A DNA stretch of 64,000 bases from positions 62,001 through 126,000 of the forward strand of contig NZ_AFNV02000008.1 in NCBI RefSeq assembly GCF_000215955.2, in the 5' to 3' direction. The stretch's first letter is position 1, and every line of letters starts with the position of its first letter. The notes under the pieces were generated by a model, which saw only the letters and a program-made list of their open reading frames with translations, searched no databases and had not been told where the DNA came from. Of the stretch, positions 16,112 through 24,992 are shown piece by piece. The stretch comes from Salinisphaera shabanensis E1L3A. GTDB lineage: Bacteria > Pseudomonadota > Gammaproteobacteria > Nevskiales > Salinisphaeraceae. Made by a program: the position numbers and the translations under genes.

Positions 16112-17482
16112 ATGACACAGGCCGTCGATTTTTCGATCGAGACGTTTTCGTCCGAGCTGGGCGACGTCGAGATCATTTCCAACGAAAAACAGCGCAAGCG
16201 TCTGTCCAAGGACTTTTCCTGGTTTTCGCCCGTGCTCAAGGATTTCTTCGAAGGTTATGAGGCGGACGTGGTCGTTAAACCCACGACCGAAGAACAGGTC
16301 GCCCAGGTGGTCAAGACCTGCGTTGCCCATAGCGTACCGCTGACGCTGCGCGGTAGCGGCACCGGCAACTATGGGCAGTCCACCCCCATGTTCGGCGGCG
16401 TGGTCATGGACATGAGTGCCTACAAGCAGCCGCTATGGCTCAAGGGCGGCGTGGCACGCATGCAGGCGGGCATGCGTCTGGCCGAGGTCAACAAATGGAC
16501 GGTGCCCGAAGGCTGGGAAATGCGCACCATGTCCTCGACCTTTCGTCTGGCCACAGTGGGCGGCTTCTTCGCCGGCGGTTTCGGCGGTATCGGTTCGATC
16601 ACCTACGGGCGCCTGGGCGAGCGCGGCAATGTGCTCGGTGCCAAGGTCATGACCGTCGAGGCCGAGCCGCAAGTCATCGAACTGCGCGGCGACGATGCAC
16701 TGGATCTGCATCATGCCTATGGCACCAACGGCATCCTGCTGGAACTCGAATTCGCCATGGCGCCGGCGCTGGCCTGGGCGGAAGCAATCGTCGTGTTCGA
16801 CGATTTCATGGACGCGGCCCGTTTCGGTCAGGCATTGGGCGAGGCCGGCGGCGTGGTCAAGAAACTCGACACCGTGCTGGCCGATCCGATTCCACAGATG
16901 ATCGAACTAGGCGACTATGCCAAGCCCGGCCAGCATGTGGCCCTCGTGATCATCGCCGAGAACGCGCTTCAGCCCATGGCTGAGATCGCGGCCGAGCACA
17001 ACGGTACGGTCGCCAAGCAGGTGGCTCCGGAAGAGGTAAGCGATTCCAACACCCTGATCGAATACACCTGGAACCACACCACGCTGCGTGCGCTCAAGCA
17101 GTACAAGGATGTGACGTATCTGCAAAGCGGTTTTCGCGCGGGCAAGAATCTCGAGCAGATCGAGCATATGTACCAGCACTTCGGCGACGAGGTGCCCATG
17201 CATCTGGAATTTCTGAATATCGGCGGGATGATGACCTGCAGCGGGATCCAGATCGTGCGCTATACCACGCGTGAGCGCCTCGACGAGATCATCGCGTATC
17301 ACGAAGCCCACGACGTGCATATCGCCAACCCGCATACGCATATTCTCGAGGATGGGCACAACAGCGGTGAAGCCGACCCGCGCCAGCTGGCGCGCAAGAA
17401 AGCCTACGACCCGAAAGGGCTGCTCAACCCCGGCAAGATGCGCGCCTGGGGCGAAGTCACCGAACTGGATAACGTCGGATGA
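16112..17482 (+). CDS. FAD-binding oxidoreductase of the VAO/PCMH (glycolate oxidase-like) family
   Basis: 456-residue flavoprotein with an N-terminal PCMH-type FAD domain: VVKPTTEEQVAQVVKTC, LRGSGTGNYGQSTP (pyrophosphate loop) and ATVGGFFAGGFGGIGSITYG. A C-terminal substrate domain ends in KGLLNPGKMRAWG, as in D-lactate/glycolate-type enzymes. It has no His-linked flavin motif that I can see and no iron-sulfur domain. The ATG at 16112 with AAAGG upstream is better than the in-frame start 25 codons earlier, which overlaps the permease. The substrate is unknown. It is translationally coupled (ATGA) to the creatininase-family gene, suggesting sequential steps. Confidence 0.85.
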   Translation: MTQAVDFSIETFSSELGDVEIISNEKQRKRLSKDFSWFSPVLKDFFEGYEADVVVKPTTEEQVAQVVKTCVAHSVPLTLRGSGTGNYGQSTPMFGGVVMDMSAYKQPLWLKGGVARMQAGMRLAEVNKWTVPEGWEMRTMSSTFRLATVGGFFAGGFGGIGSITYGRLGERGNVLGAKVMTVEAEPQVIELRGDDALDLHHAYGTNGILLELEFAMAPALAWAEAIVVFDDFMDAARFGQALGEAGGVVKKLDTVLADPIPQMIELGDYAKPGQHVALVIIAENALQPMAEIAAEHNGTVAKQVAPEEVSDSNTLIEYTWNHTTLRALKQYKDVTYLQSGFRAGKNLEQIEHMYQHFGDEVPMHLEFLNIGGMMTCSGIQIVRYTTRERLDEIIAYHEAHDVHIANPHTHILEDGHNSGEADPRQLARKKAYDPKGLLNPGKMRAWGEVTELDNVG

Positions 17483-18288
17483 ATCAGTCGAATCTCAATG
17501 GCCCGGTGCCGGATCATCGCTTCCTGCCGTTTCTGGACTGGCACAGCGTGCGCGATCTCGAAGACAAAGCGAACACGCCGATAGTATTGCCAGTGGGGGC
17601 CACCGAACAGCACGGCCCGCACCTGCCGACCTATGTCGATACCGTGATTCCCAGCGAAGTCGTCGGGCGCGCGCTCGCGCAGCTCGACGATGCGATTCCG
17701 GCCTATGCGCTGCCGGCGGTGTGGTGTGGCAAGTCCAACGAGCACAACCGTTTCCCCGGTACCATCGCGCTGCGCGCCGAGACGCTGATCGCGATGCTCA
17801 CTGATATCGGTGAAAGCCTGTATCGGTCGGGTTTTCGCAAACTCATTTTCGCGAACGGGCACGGCGGCCAACCCCAGGTGCTGGATATCGTTGCGCGTGA
17901 CCTGCGCGAAAAATATCCGGACTTCATGGTCTTTCCCTGGTTCGTCTGGACGCTTGCACCCGAAGCCCGCGCCGAGCTGCCCGAAAAAGAGCGCGAACTG
18001 GGCATGCACGCCGGTACGGCCGAGACCGCGATCATGTGGGCGCTGATCGAGCGCACCGTAAAAATGGACCGGGCTGTCTGCGAGTACCCGCCCGAGACCG
18101 TCGGCGGGCTTACGCCCGAGGGTGCGCTGCCCTATGCCTGGCTCGCTCACGACGTATCGGAAAGCGGCGTGGTCGGCGATGCCACGGCCGCGACCCGCGA
18201 GAGCGGCGAACGCATGGCCGAGCTGCTCATCGATGCCTGGACGCGGGCGATTGCCACCATCCATGAATTCCGCATGCCGCGCGAATAG
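17479..18288 (+). CDS. Creatininase-family amidohydrolase
   Basis: 269-residue protein with the creatininase metal site: PVGATEQHGPHLP (Glu and His ligands), YVDTVIPSE (Asp), FANGHGGQPQ and the Glu of GMHAGTAETAIMW. Family members open cyclic amides (creatinine) or act in flavin and peptide-cofactor pathways, so the true substrate cannot be given. In this operon it could open an oxidised ring made by the upstream flavoenzyme. A hairpin terminator follows at 18314. Confidence 0.85.
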   Translation: MNQSNLNGPVPDHRFLPFLDWHSVRDLEDKANTPIVLPVGATEQHGPHLPTYVDTVIPSEVVGRALAQLDDAIPAYALPAVWCGKSNEHNRFPGTIALRAETLIAMLTDIGESLYRSGFRKLIFANGHGGQPQVLDIVARDLREKYPDFMVFPWFVWTLAPEARAELPEKERELGMHAGTAETAIMWALIERTVKMDRAVCEYPPETVGGLTPEGALPYAWLAHDVSESGVVGDATAATRESGERMAELLIDAWTRAIATIHEFRMPRE

Positions 18289-18313
18289 CGACAGCGCTCC
18301 GGGTTGCTCCCTT

Positions 18314-18345
18314 GGCCGCGTGCGAGTGTGCGCGGCCTTTTCTAT
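18314..18345 (+). terminator. Rho-independent terminator after the creatininase-family gene
   Basis: GGCCGCG at 18314-18320 pairs with CGCGGCC at 18331-18337 and is followed by TTTTCTATT. It would end the operon that begins at 11490. Confidence 0.6.
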
Positions 18346-18396
18346 TCACTTGGGCGACGTCGAACGACGCGGCCCGCTCGCGTTATGGAATGACTC

Positions 18397-19758
18397 ATGA
18401 CGAATTGGCTGATCAAGAACCCTATCGATGTACTCAACGGCGCGCCCGGACGCGACGCGCGCGTCGGTGGCGTGGATATCCGTGTGCGCGACGGCGTGAT
18501 TGCCGAGATGGCGCCTGGCCTCGCGGCTGCGGCCGATGAGACGACGGTCGATGCCAGCCGATGCGTCGTCTATCCAGGCTGGGTTAACACGCATCATCAT
18601 CTGTTTCAGGCGGTGCTCAAGGGTGTACCCGAGGGTATCGACAAGCGCTTGTTCGACTGGCTGCGGTTGGTGCCGTATCCGCGGCTGACGCGCTTCACAC
18701 CGGAATTGCTGCGCGTGGCCGCGAAGGTGGGCCTGGCCGAGCTGGCGCTGTCGGGCACCACCACCTGTGCCGATCATCATTATCTCTATCATCGCGACGG
18801 CGATCCGACCATGGCCGACGTGTTATTTGAGGTGGCCGAGGAAATGGGCCTGCGGTTCGTGCTGTGTCGCGGCGGTCAGACCCAGCCCGCCGCGCATCCG
18901 GGCTATCCGAAGGATCTCGCTCCTGAGACGCTGGATCAGTTTCTTGGCGATATCCAGCGCTTGCACGGTCGTTTCCATGACCCGGCGCCGAATGCCAAAC
19001 AGCGGGTGATCATCGCCCCGGCCACGCCGACGTTCTCGGTCTCTCCCCAGGATCTGCGTGTGATCGCGGCCGAGGCACGGCGCATGGGCCTGCGCCTGCA
19101 CTCGCACCTGTCGGAAACCGAAGGCTATGTCGATTACTGCGCCGAGCACTACGGTATGCGCCCGGTGGAATTCGTCGCCGAGCACGACTGGGTCGGCGAG
19201 GACGTCTATTACGCGCATATGGTGCACGTGGACGAATCTGAATTCTCGATCCTGGCGCAAACGAAAACAGGCATTGCCCACTGTCCACAGTCCAATGCCC
19301 GCCTCGGCAGCGGCATTGGCCCGATTCCGGCGATGGCCGAACGCGGTATTCCCATTTCCATCGGCGTGGACGGTGCGGCCTCCAACGAGGCGGCCGACAT
19401 GATCAGCGAAACCCACGAGGCCTGGCTGGTACATCGCACGCGCATGGATGCCGCGGCCACCCACGTCGAGGACGTGGTGCACTGGGGCACGCGCGGCGGC
19501 GCCGAGATTCTAGGCTTGGATGCGATCGGTACGCTCGCGGTCGGCCAGGATGCGGATTTGGTGCTCTACGATCTCGACGCGCCGCGCTATTGTGGTATGC
19601 ACGATCCGGCGATCGCGCCGGTTACTTGTGCTGGCACGCCGCATATCAAGCTGTCCATGATGCAGGGCCGCACGATTGTGGATGACGGCGTTATTCCCGG
19701 GCTTGATATGGGCGAACTCGCACGCGAGGCGGCGGCCGCGGTACGTGAACTCGTCTGA
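18397..19758 (+). CDS. 8-oxoguanine deaminase-like amidohydrolase
   Basis: 453-residue metal-dependent amidohydrolase of the TrzN/AtzB/8-oxoguanine deaminase group. It shows the HxH metal site in VNTHHHLFQ, HSHLSETEGYVDYC, YAHMVHVDESE, AHCPQSNARLGSGI and VDGAASNEAADMISE. Known 8-oxoguanine deaminases convert 8-oxoguanine to urate, which the uricase genes at 1.8 kb would use. Isocytosine or s-triazine deamination are alternatives in the same family, and the latter would feed a cyanuric acid hydrolase. It begins 108 bases after the creatininase-family gene, beyond a terminator. No separate sigma-54 element is seen for it. Confidence 0.8.
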   Translation: MTNWLIKNPIDVLNGAPGRDARVGGVDIRVRDGVIAEMAPGLAAAADETTVDASRCVVYPGWVNTHHHLFQAVLKGVPEGIDKRLFDWLRLVPYPRLTRFTPELLRVAAKVGLAELALSGTTTCADHHYLYHRDGDPTMADVLFEVAEEMGLRFVLCRGGQTQPAAHPGYPKDLAPETLDQFLGDIQRLHGRFHDPAPNAKQRVIIAPATPTFSVSPQDLRVIAAEARRMGLRLHSHLSETEGYVDYCAEHYGMRPVEFVAEHDWVGEDVYYAHMVHVDESEFSILAQTKTGIAHCPQSNARLGSGIGPIPAMAERGIPISIGVDGAASNEAADMISETHEAWLVHRTRMDAAATHVEDVVHWGTRGGAEILGLDAIGTLAVGQDADLVLYDLDAPRYCGMHDPAIAPVTCAGTPHIKLSMMQGRTIVDDGVIPGLDMGELAREAAAAVRELV

Positions 19759-20950
19759 ATTCGCACAAACCGATCGTGGCTCGCCGGGTAAAGACGGCTG
19801 GCGACTGGCGGCGATCTTCGCGGTCAGCTCGCTCACGGTCATGTCCAGCGCCTGTATCGCGCCGGCCTTGCCCGGTATCGCTCGGGCCTTCGGCAATACC
19901 GATACGGCTGCCTTCTGGGTACGGTTGTCGCTAACGTTCCCGACGTTGTTCAGTGCTATTGGCGCGCCGCTGGCCGGCCGTGCAATCGACCGTTTTGGGC
20001 GTCGTCAGCCGTTGATACTGGCGCTCGTGTTCTACGCGCTCGCGGGCACGTCGGGCGGCCTTGCAACGAACTTAGTCTGGCTGATCATCAGCCGCGCGCT
20101 GCTGGGTTGTGCGATCGCGGTGATCATGGTCACCGCGATCACTTTGATAGCGGATTATTACGACGAAGCGGCGCGCCGACGCGTGCTCGGCTGGCAATCC
20201 GGGGTGATGTCGGTCGGTGGCTTCATCTATCTTTGCCTGGGCGGGGTACTGGCCGATATCAACTGGCGGGTGGCGTTCGCGATCTATGCGGCATCATTGG
20301 TCATCTTGCCGCTGGTGCTATGTCATATTCGCGAGCCCCGGGCCGAGTCGCGCCGCGATGCCAGCCAAACGACTGGCGGGCAGCTGCATTTTCGGCTGCT
20401 GGTGCCGACGATGCTGCTGGCATTCGCTGGCATGGTCGCGTTCTATATGGTTCCGGTGCATCTGCCGTTCTACCTGCACGAGCTCGATCCGGATATATCG
20501 GCCTTTGCTACCGGTTGGGCGGTCGCCTTCATGCCGTTGTCGGTCGGTGCAGGTGCCATGGTCTATGTGCGTGTGCGCCGTGTTCTAGAGGCGACGGCCA
20601 CCTTCGTGCTGATCTTCGTGCTGGTGGGGTTAGGCTACCTATGGATTGCTCAGGCGCCCGGTTACGGGTCGATTCTCATCGGCTTGGTGATCGGCGGCAG
20701 CGGGGTCGGGCTGTTGTTTCCGCATCTGTCGAATACCGCCAGCGATTGCGCCAGCGGTAGCCAACGGGGCCTGGCGCTGGGTCTGGTCAATACCGGTATT
20801 TTCACCGGGCAGTTCGTCTCTCCGCTTGTGACACAGCCGCTGCTCGAAACGGTGGGGGTTGACGGCGCCTATGGCGTCGCCGGCACGACATGCCTGGGTA
20901 TTGCTCTTTTGTGCTGGTTCGGTGCGCGGTCGTCGGGCCGAGCACGGTAA
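19745..20950 (+). CDS. Major facilitator superfamily transporter
   Basis: 401-residue membrane protein with about twelve hydrophobic helices. The MFS loop is GRAIDRFGRRQP between helices 2 and 3, and IADYYDEAARRRVLGWQSG lies in the central part. A GTG start at 19745 overlaps the deaminase stop by 14 bases, implying co-translation and a joint substrate or product. Substrate (8-oxoguanine, other purines or a product) is inference. Confidence 0.85.
   Translation: MNSSEFAQTDRGSPGKDGWRLAAIFAVSSLTVMSSACIAPALPGIARAFGNTDTAAFWVRLSLTFPTLFSAIGAPLAGRAIDRFGRRQPLILALVFYALAGTSGGLATNLVWLIISRALLGCAIAVIMVTAITLIADYYDEAARRRVLGWQSGVMSVGGFIYLCLGGVLADINWRVAFAIYAASLVILPLVLCHIREPRAESRRDASQTTGGQLHFRLLVPTMLLAFAGMVAFYMVPVHLPFYLHELDPDISAFATGWAVAFMPLSVGAGAMVYVRVRRVLEATATFVLIFVLVGLGYLWIAQAPGYGSILIGLVIGGSGVGLLFPHLSNTASDCASGSQRGLALGLVNTGIFTGQFVSPLVTQPLLETVGVDGAYGVAGTTCLGIALLCWFGARSSGRAR
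20910..20926. promoter_or_regulatory. NtrC-like site upstream of the binding-protein gene
   Basis: TGTGCTGGTTCGGTGCG has GGTGCG as its right half and TG--CT as its left, about 100 bases before the -24 box at 21028. It lies inside the end of the MFS gene. Confidence 0.35.
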
Positions 20951-21027
20951 TAGAGCAGGCCAGCATGGCGTCTGCTCACCAGGCCTATGAAGTATCAGCT
21001 GCTGGGACACGGGACGATCAAATCCGA

Positions 21028-21043
21028 TGGCACATGGTTTGCA
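21028..21043 (+). promoter_or_regulatory. Sigma-54 (-24/-12) promoter of the binding-protein gene
   Basis: TGGCACATGGTTTGCA gives TGGCACA, four bases and TTGCA with perfect spacing. The start would be near 21055, about 20 bases before the ATG at 21075. Confidence 0.7.
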
Positions 21044-21049
21044 TGCAAC
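21038..21049. promoter_or_regulatory. Palindrome TTTGCATGCAAC (operator E)
   Basis: Fifth copy of the shared motif, containing the perfect palindrome TTGCATGCAA and continuing as GTTGCA. Its left arm is the -12 box itself, so a bound protein would compete with sigma-54 RNA polymerase. Confidence 0.6.
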
Positions 21050-21074
21050 GTTGCATTGGGTAACGCTGGGATTG

Positions 21075-22085
21075 ATGATGAAGTACAACTTCGAGTGGCT
21101 GCGTTTTCGTCGCAACCGCGTAATGGTTCAAGGCGCGATCGCTGTTTTGTCGCTTAGCGCGGTATCTGCGGTGTCGGCACAGGAGCTCGACGAAGTCACG
21201 GTCGGGATGAGCTGGTATGCCCAGGCCGAGCACGGTGGCTTTTATCAGGCCAAAGCCGAAGGGATTTATGAGAATCACGGCCTCGACGTGACGATTCGTG
21301 ACGGCGGGCCGAACGTTAACGGCATGCAACTGCTCATGGGTGGTGCGACTGATTTTCAGACCGGCTACAGCCTGAATACGCTCAATGCTGTCAAACAAGG
21401 TATTCCTTTGGTCACGATCGCAGCGATCATGCAAAAGGACCCGCAGACGCTGGTCGCCCATAAGGGCGTAGGCCACGACAGCCTGGAGAAACTCAAGGGC
21501 GAGCCCATCAAGATCCCAACGGCCGGGCGCGTTGCCTATTGGCCCTGGCTGAAAGCCAAATATGATTACAGCGATTCCCAGCTGCGACCTTATGACTACA
21601 ACTTCGGTCCGTTCGTGGCTGACGAACAGGCCATCCAGCAAGGCTATATTACCAACGATGGTTATTTCCTCGCGCAGGCAGGTGCCGAGGCTCAGAGTAT
21701 TTTGCTGGCGGACAACGGCTGGAGCCCATACGCCTATACGATCGATACCACGCAACAAACGATCGATGCTCAACCGGAACTCGTCCAGCGCTTCGTTGAC
21801 GCCACCGTCGAAGGGTACCGCCGCTATTTCGAGAACCCCGCGCCCGGTAATGCGCTGATTCAGGAGCGCAACGCCGATCAGGCCGACGCATTGCTTGTCT
21901 ATTCGCTCGACAAGATGAAGCAATACGGCATCGTTAAGTCCGGCGACGCCGAACAATACGGCATTGGCGCCATGAGTGACGCGCGCTGGCAGACATTCTT
22001 CCAGCAAATGGTCGACGCCAAGGTGCTGCCCGCCGATCTCGACTATGAAAAAGGCTACGCGCTCGAGTTTATCGACCATCCTTGA
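21075..22085 (+). CDS. NMT1/THI5-like ABC transporter substrate-binding protein
   Basis: 336-residue periplasmic protein with a signal peptide (Arg-rich start, then MVQGAIAVLSLSAVSAVSA, cleavage near residue 37) and the NMT1/THI5 pattern. Visible signs are VGMSWYAQAEHGGFYQAKAEGIYENHGLDV and MQLLMGGATDFQTGYS, quoted as separate segments. This class binds pyrimidine or thiamine-precursor type ligands. It should serve the ABC permease and ATPase at 14405-16065. Those genes lie 5 kb away, but both units have a sigma-54 promoter and the same palindrome. I chose ATG 21075; the start at 21027 overlaps the promoter. Confidence 0.9.
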   Translation: MMKYNFEWLRFRRNRVMVQGAIAVLSLSAVSAVSAQELDEVTVGMSWYAQAEHGGFYQAKAEGIYENHGLDVTIRDGGPNVNGMQLLMGGATDFQTGYSLNTLNAVKQGIPLVTIAAIMQKDPQTLVAHKGVGHDSLEKLKGEPIKIPTAGRVAYWPWLKAKYDYSDSQLRPYDYNFGPFVADEQAIQQGYITNDGYFLAQAGAEAQSILLADNGWSPYAYTIDTTQQTIDAQPELVQRFVDATVEGYRRYFENPAPGNALIQERNADQADALLVYSLDKMKQYGIVKSGDAEQYGIGAMSDARWQTFFQQMVDAKVLPADLDYEKGYALEFIDHP

Positions 22086-22282
22086 GCTACGGCATCCATG
22101 CCAGAACGGGCGAGGCAGATGGGGCAAAGTGGACTAGGTGTGTCCGCCTGTTCGCGTTTGCCCCCGGTTCGCCGATCCCGGAGGAGATGGGGTAGCGACA
22201 TGCCGCTCGATGCACGAATCACAGTCCTGGCGGAACAGCGCCTGGCGGCCATATCGACCCTCGAAATAGCGAGAACAAGCTT

Positions 22283-23302
22283 ATGAGTCGTTCCATATCG
22301 CCGGCCGACGACATGCACGCTCCTGGGCGCAAGGTAGGCCTCGACGAAGTGCCGATAGTCGACTTCGCGCCGTATCTGAGCGGAGACCCGGACGGTGAGC
22401 GCAGGGTCGTCGCTGAAGTCGATCACGCCCTGCGCGAGATCGGTTTCATGTATGTACGCAACGTCGGCTTTCCGGCGGCCCTGCGCGATGACACCTTCGC
22501 GGCCATGCGGCGTTTCTTTGCCCGCGATGCGGGCTATAAGCAGCGATTGGCCTGGCTGACGCCCGAGTCGAACCGCGGCTATGTCGGTCCAGGTGTGCAG
22601 GCGCTGGACCCTCGTCGGCCGGGTGATCTCAAGGAAGCCTTTGATACCGGTGCCGAAGCGCAAGGCGCCGACGCCGCGCATGTGCCGTCGAATCGCTGGC
22701 CGGCGGATGATCCGTCGCTTCGCGCTACCGTGCTGGCGTACTACGAGGCATCGCTGGCGGCTGCGAAGATCATCCTGTCCGCAATGGAGCGAGCGCTGTC
22801 GATCGCGCCCGGGACATTTACCGCAACCCACGATGCCTATGCCAATACGCTACGACTTCTACATTATCCGCCGGTGCCGCATGCCGGCCCGCAAGAAAAT
22901 CAGATTCGTGCTGGCGCGCATACCGATTTCGGCAGCATTACCTTGCTGAGCCAACACGGTGAAGGCGGGTTGGAAGTACGCAACAAGCGCGGTGAATGGT
23001 TGATGGCCCCGGCGATCAATGACGCGATGATCATTAACACCGGCGACTGCATGCAGCGTTGGACCAACAATGTATTCCGCTCGACCGGCCACCGCGTCGC
23101 GCTGCCAAATGGTGTCGATACGAATACCTCGCGCTATTCGATCGCCTTCTTCTGCTCGCCGGCAGCGGACACCACCATCGAGTGCCTACCCGGCTGCGAG
23201 CGCGCCGACGGCAGCGCGATATACCCGCCAATCACGGCCGGTAAGCATATTCTCAAGCGGCTCAACGAGACCTACGGCACACGCGACAAGGCGCGCAAAT
23301 GA
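22283..23302 (+). CDS. 2-oxoglutarate/Fe(II)-dependent oxygenase (IPNS-like family), copy 1
   Basis: 339-residue oxygenase with an N-terminal DIOX_N-type domain (VPIVDFAPYL, IGFMYVRNVG) and a C-terminal jelly roll. The iron ligands are the His and Asp of AHTDFGSITLL and the distal His of TGHRVALP. The 2OG-binding Arg and Ser are in TSRYSIAFF. The same family includes thymine-7-hydroxylase, so a nucleobase or methyl-purine substrate is possible but unproven. It is a paralogue of the next gene; the two are separated by 230 bases. Confidence 0.88.
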   Translation: MSRSISPADDMHAPGRKVGLDEVPIVDFAPYLSGDPDGERRVVAEVDHALREIGFMYVRNVGFPAALRDDTFAAMRRFFARDAGYKQRLAWLTPESNRGYVGPGVQALDPRRPGDLKEAFDTGAEAQGADAAHVPSNRWPADDPSLRATVLAYYEASLAAAKIILSAMERALSIAPGTFTATHDAYANTLRLLHYPPVPHAGPQENQIRAGAHTDFGSITLLSQHGEGGLEVRNKRGEWLMAPAINDAMIINTGDCMQRWTNNVFRSTGHRVALPNGVDTNTSRYSIAFFCSPAADTTIECLPGCERADGSAIYPPITAGKHILKRLNETYGTRDKARK

Positions 23303-23532
23303 AGCCGATGGCCGCTGCCGCGCCGGGGTGTCGTCGAACCACGAAACAGAAGGAGTCTTCGACTTACTGACGCTCAAAACTCTTGCGCGCGTCGCCCGGC
23401 GCGATTTCGGCGTGGCCGATCGAATCAAACTATTCGATAGCACGCCTTTTATTCCACCGATCCGGTTTCGGCGGCCAGAAGGCAGGCGACTGCTTTCGAA
23501 AAACCGGTTCCTATATGCCAGGAGTACAGACG

Positions 23533-24516
23533 ATGGCAACCGCCAATGCCCACCACGCTGTTACCGATCTGCCGGTACCGGTTATCGATTTTTCTGCATT
23601 TACTGGCGGCGATACTAGCCGCCAGGCAGAGACTGCTGCCGAAATTTCGCGCGCCTGTCGCGAGATCGGATTCTTTTATCTGAAGCATCATGGCGTCGAT
23701 GCTGCGCTGCTCGACGAGATGTTCGCCGCGTCGGCCGAATTCTTCGATCAGCCGGCCCAGATAAAGCAGGACGTTGCCTGGCAGTCTGCGGAAGAAAATC
23801 TCGGCTACGTCGCTATCGGCCGTGAAAGCCTCGATCCGAATCAGCCGGGCGATTTCAAGGAGGCGTTCAATATCAACGAAGATGATGCCATGAGCGGCGA
23901 GCACGCCCAGCGTCATCCCGCCAACCGCTGGCCACCGCGACCGCAAGCTTTCCGGCCCGTGATGGAGCGTTTCTTTCATGCCTGTGTGAATACTGCCGAT
24001 GCGGTATTGCACGCCTTCGCCATCGCGCTGGAAACGCCCCGGGAATTCTTCGTCGAAAAACATGCAGCACACGACCACACCATGCGGGTGCTGCACTATC
24101 CGGCGTTGGGCAAGGCAGGCCAGGACGATGCCGCGAAGCCGCGTGCCGGCGGGCATACCGATTACGGCAGCATCACCCTGTTATTCCAGGACGATGTGGG
24201 GGGGCTGGAAGTGCGTACCCTTGACGGTGAATGGCGCTTTGCGCCGCCGATTCCGGGCACCGTGCTGATTAACACCGGCGATCTCATGCAACGCTGGACC
24301 AACGACGTGTTTCGCTCCACGCCGCATCGCGTCGGTGCATCGTTGGCTGAAAATGCTGAGCGCGATCGCTATTCGGTGGCGTTCTTCTGTCATCCCGATA
24401 TGGACGCCGAAATCGCCTGTCTGGACAGTTGCCACGGCGAAAGCAAGCCGGCGAAATATCCGCCCATCACGGCGCACGAACATCTCATGGAGCGCCTGGG
24501 TGCAACCTACGGCTGA
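23533..24516 (+). CDS. 2-oxoglutarate/Fe(II)-dependent oxygenase (IPNS-like family), copy 2
   Basis: 327-residue oxygenase with GHTDYGSITLL (iron His and Asp), TPHRVG (distal His) and RDRYSVAFF (2OG site). The N-terminal segment LPVPVIDFSAF and REIGFFYLKHHGV are typical of the family. Similarity to the gene at 22283 runs through the whole length, pointing to duplication with divergence. ATG 23533 has AGGAG eight bases upstream, so I prefer it to earlier in-frame starts. Confidence 0.88.
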   Translation: MATANAHHAVTDLPVPVIDFSAFTGGDTSRQAETAAEISRACREIGFFYLKHHGVDAALLDEMFAASAEFFDQPAQIKQDVAWQSAEENLGYVAIGRESLDPNQPGDFKEAFNINEDDAMSGEHAQRHPANRWPPRPQAFRPVMERFFHACVNTADAVLHAFAIALETPREFFVEKHAAHDHTMRVLHYPALGKAGQDDAAKPRAGGHTDYGSITLLFQDDVGGLEVRTLDGEWRFAPPIPGTVLINTGDLMQRWTNDVFRSTPHRVGASLAENAERDRYSVAFFCHPDMDAEIACLDSCHGESKPAKYPPITAHEHLMERLGATYG

Positions 24517-24619
24517 GGCCTGACGCACGTTTTCTAAAGTGTAAGCATCTCTGCCCATGGTCGGCCTTTGTCGATTGCGGGCTTACTGCGGCCTTGCCGT
24601 CGACCAACAAATTATTGCT

Positions 24620-24811
24620 ATGAGTAAAACCCCGAACGCCGAGGATCTCGGCGGCAAATGGATCTGTATCGTCTGTGCCTTCGTTTACGATCCCGTCGAA
24701 GGCGACCCGGACTCGGGTATTGAGCCGGGCACGCCGTTCGCGGATATCCCCGATGATTGGGAATGTCCGGACTGTGGCGTGACCAAAGATGATTTCGAGC
24801 CAATGGATTAG
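24620..24811 (+). CDS. Rubredoxin
   Basis: 63-residue electron carrier with the two iron-binding loops [10 protein letters not shown] and [11 protein letters not shown]. The insert between them ([21 protein letters not shown]) is standard. It follows the two oxygenases in the same direction. 2OG oxygenases do not need rubredoxin, so it may serve another redox enzyme. The next gene is convergent. Confidence 0.95.
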   Translation: MSKTPNAEDLGGKWICIVCAFVYDPVEGDPDSGIEPGTPFADIPDDWECPDCGVTKDDFEPMD

Positions 24812-24992
24812 ACTCTGTTGCGCGCTGCACTCTTCGCGCTCGAACCGAACGATTATCTCGGCGTCGCGGCCGTACCACTTGCGCTGCTGATAGGCCTAAT
24901 ACCGATCGCTGTCGGGTAGTTTGGATTCGGCGTTTTGGTCGATTTCGTTAGCTGTCGCACTGCAATTGATCAGTTCGCGCAACGCGCGTTTT

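Noticed and set aside
16112-17482. Flavin oxidase as an FAD-dependent urate hydroxylase (HpxO)
   Set aside because: HpxO belongs to the aromatic hydroxylase fold; this protein has the PCMH/VAO fold.
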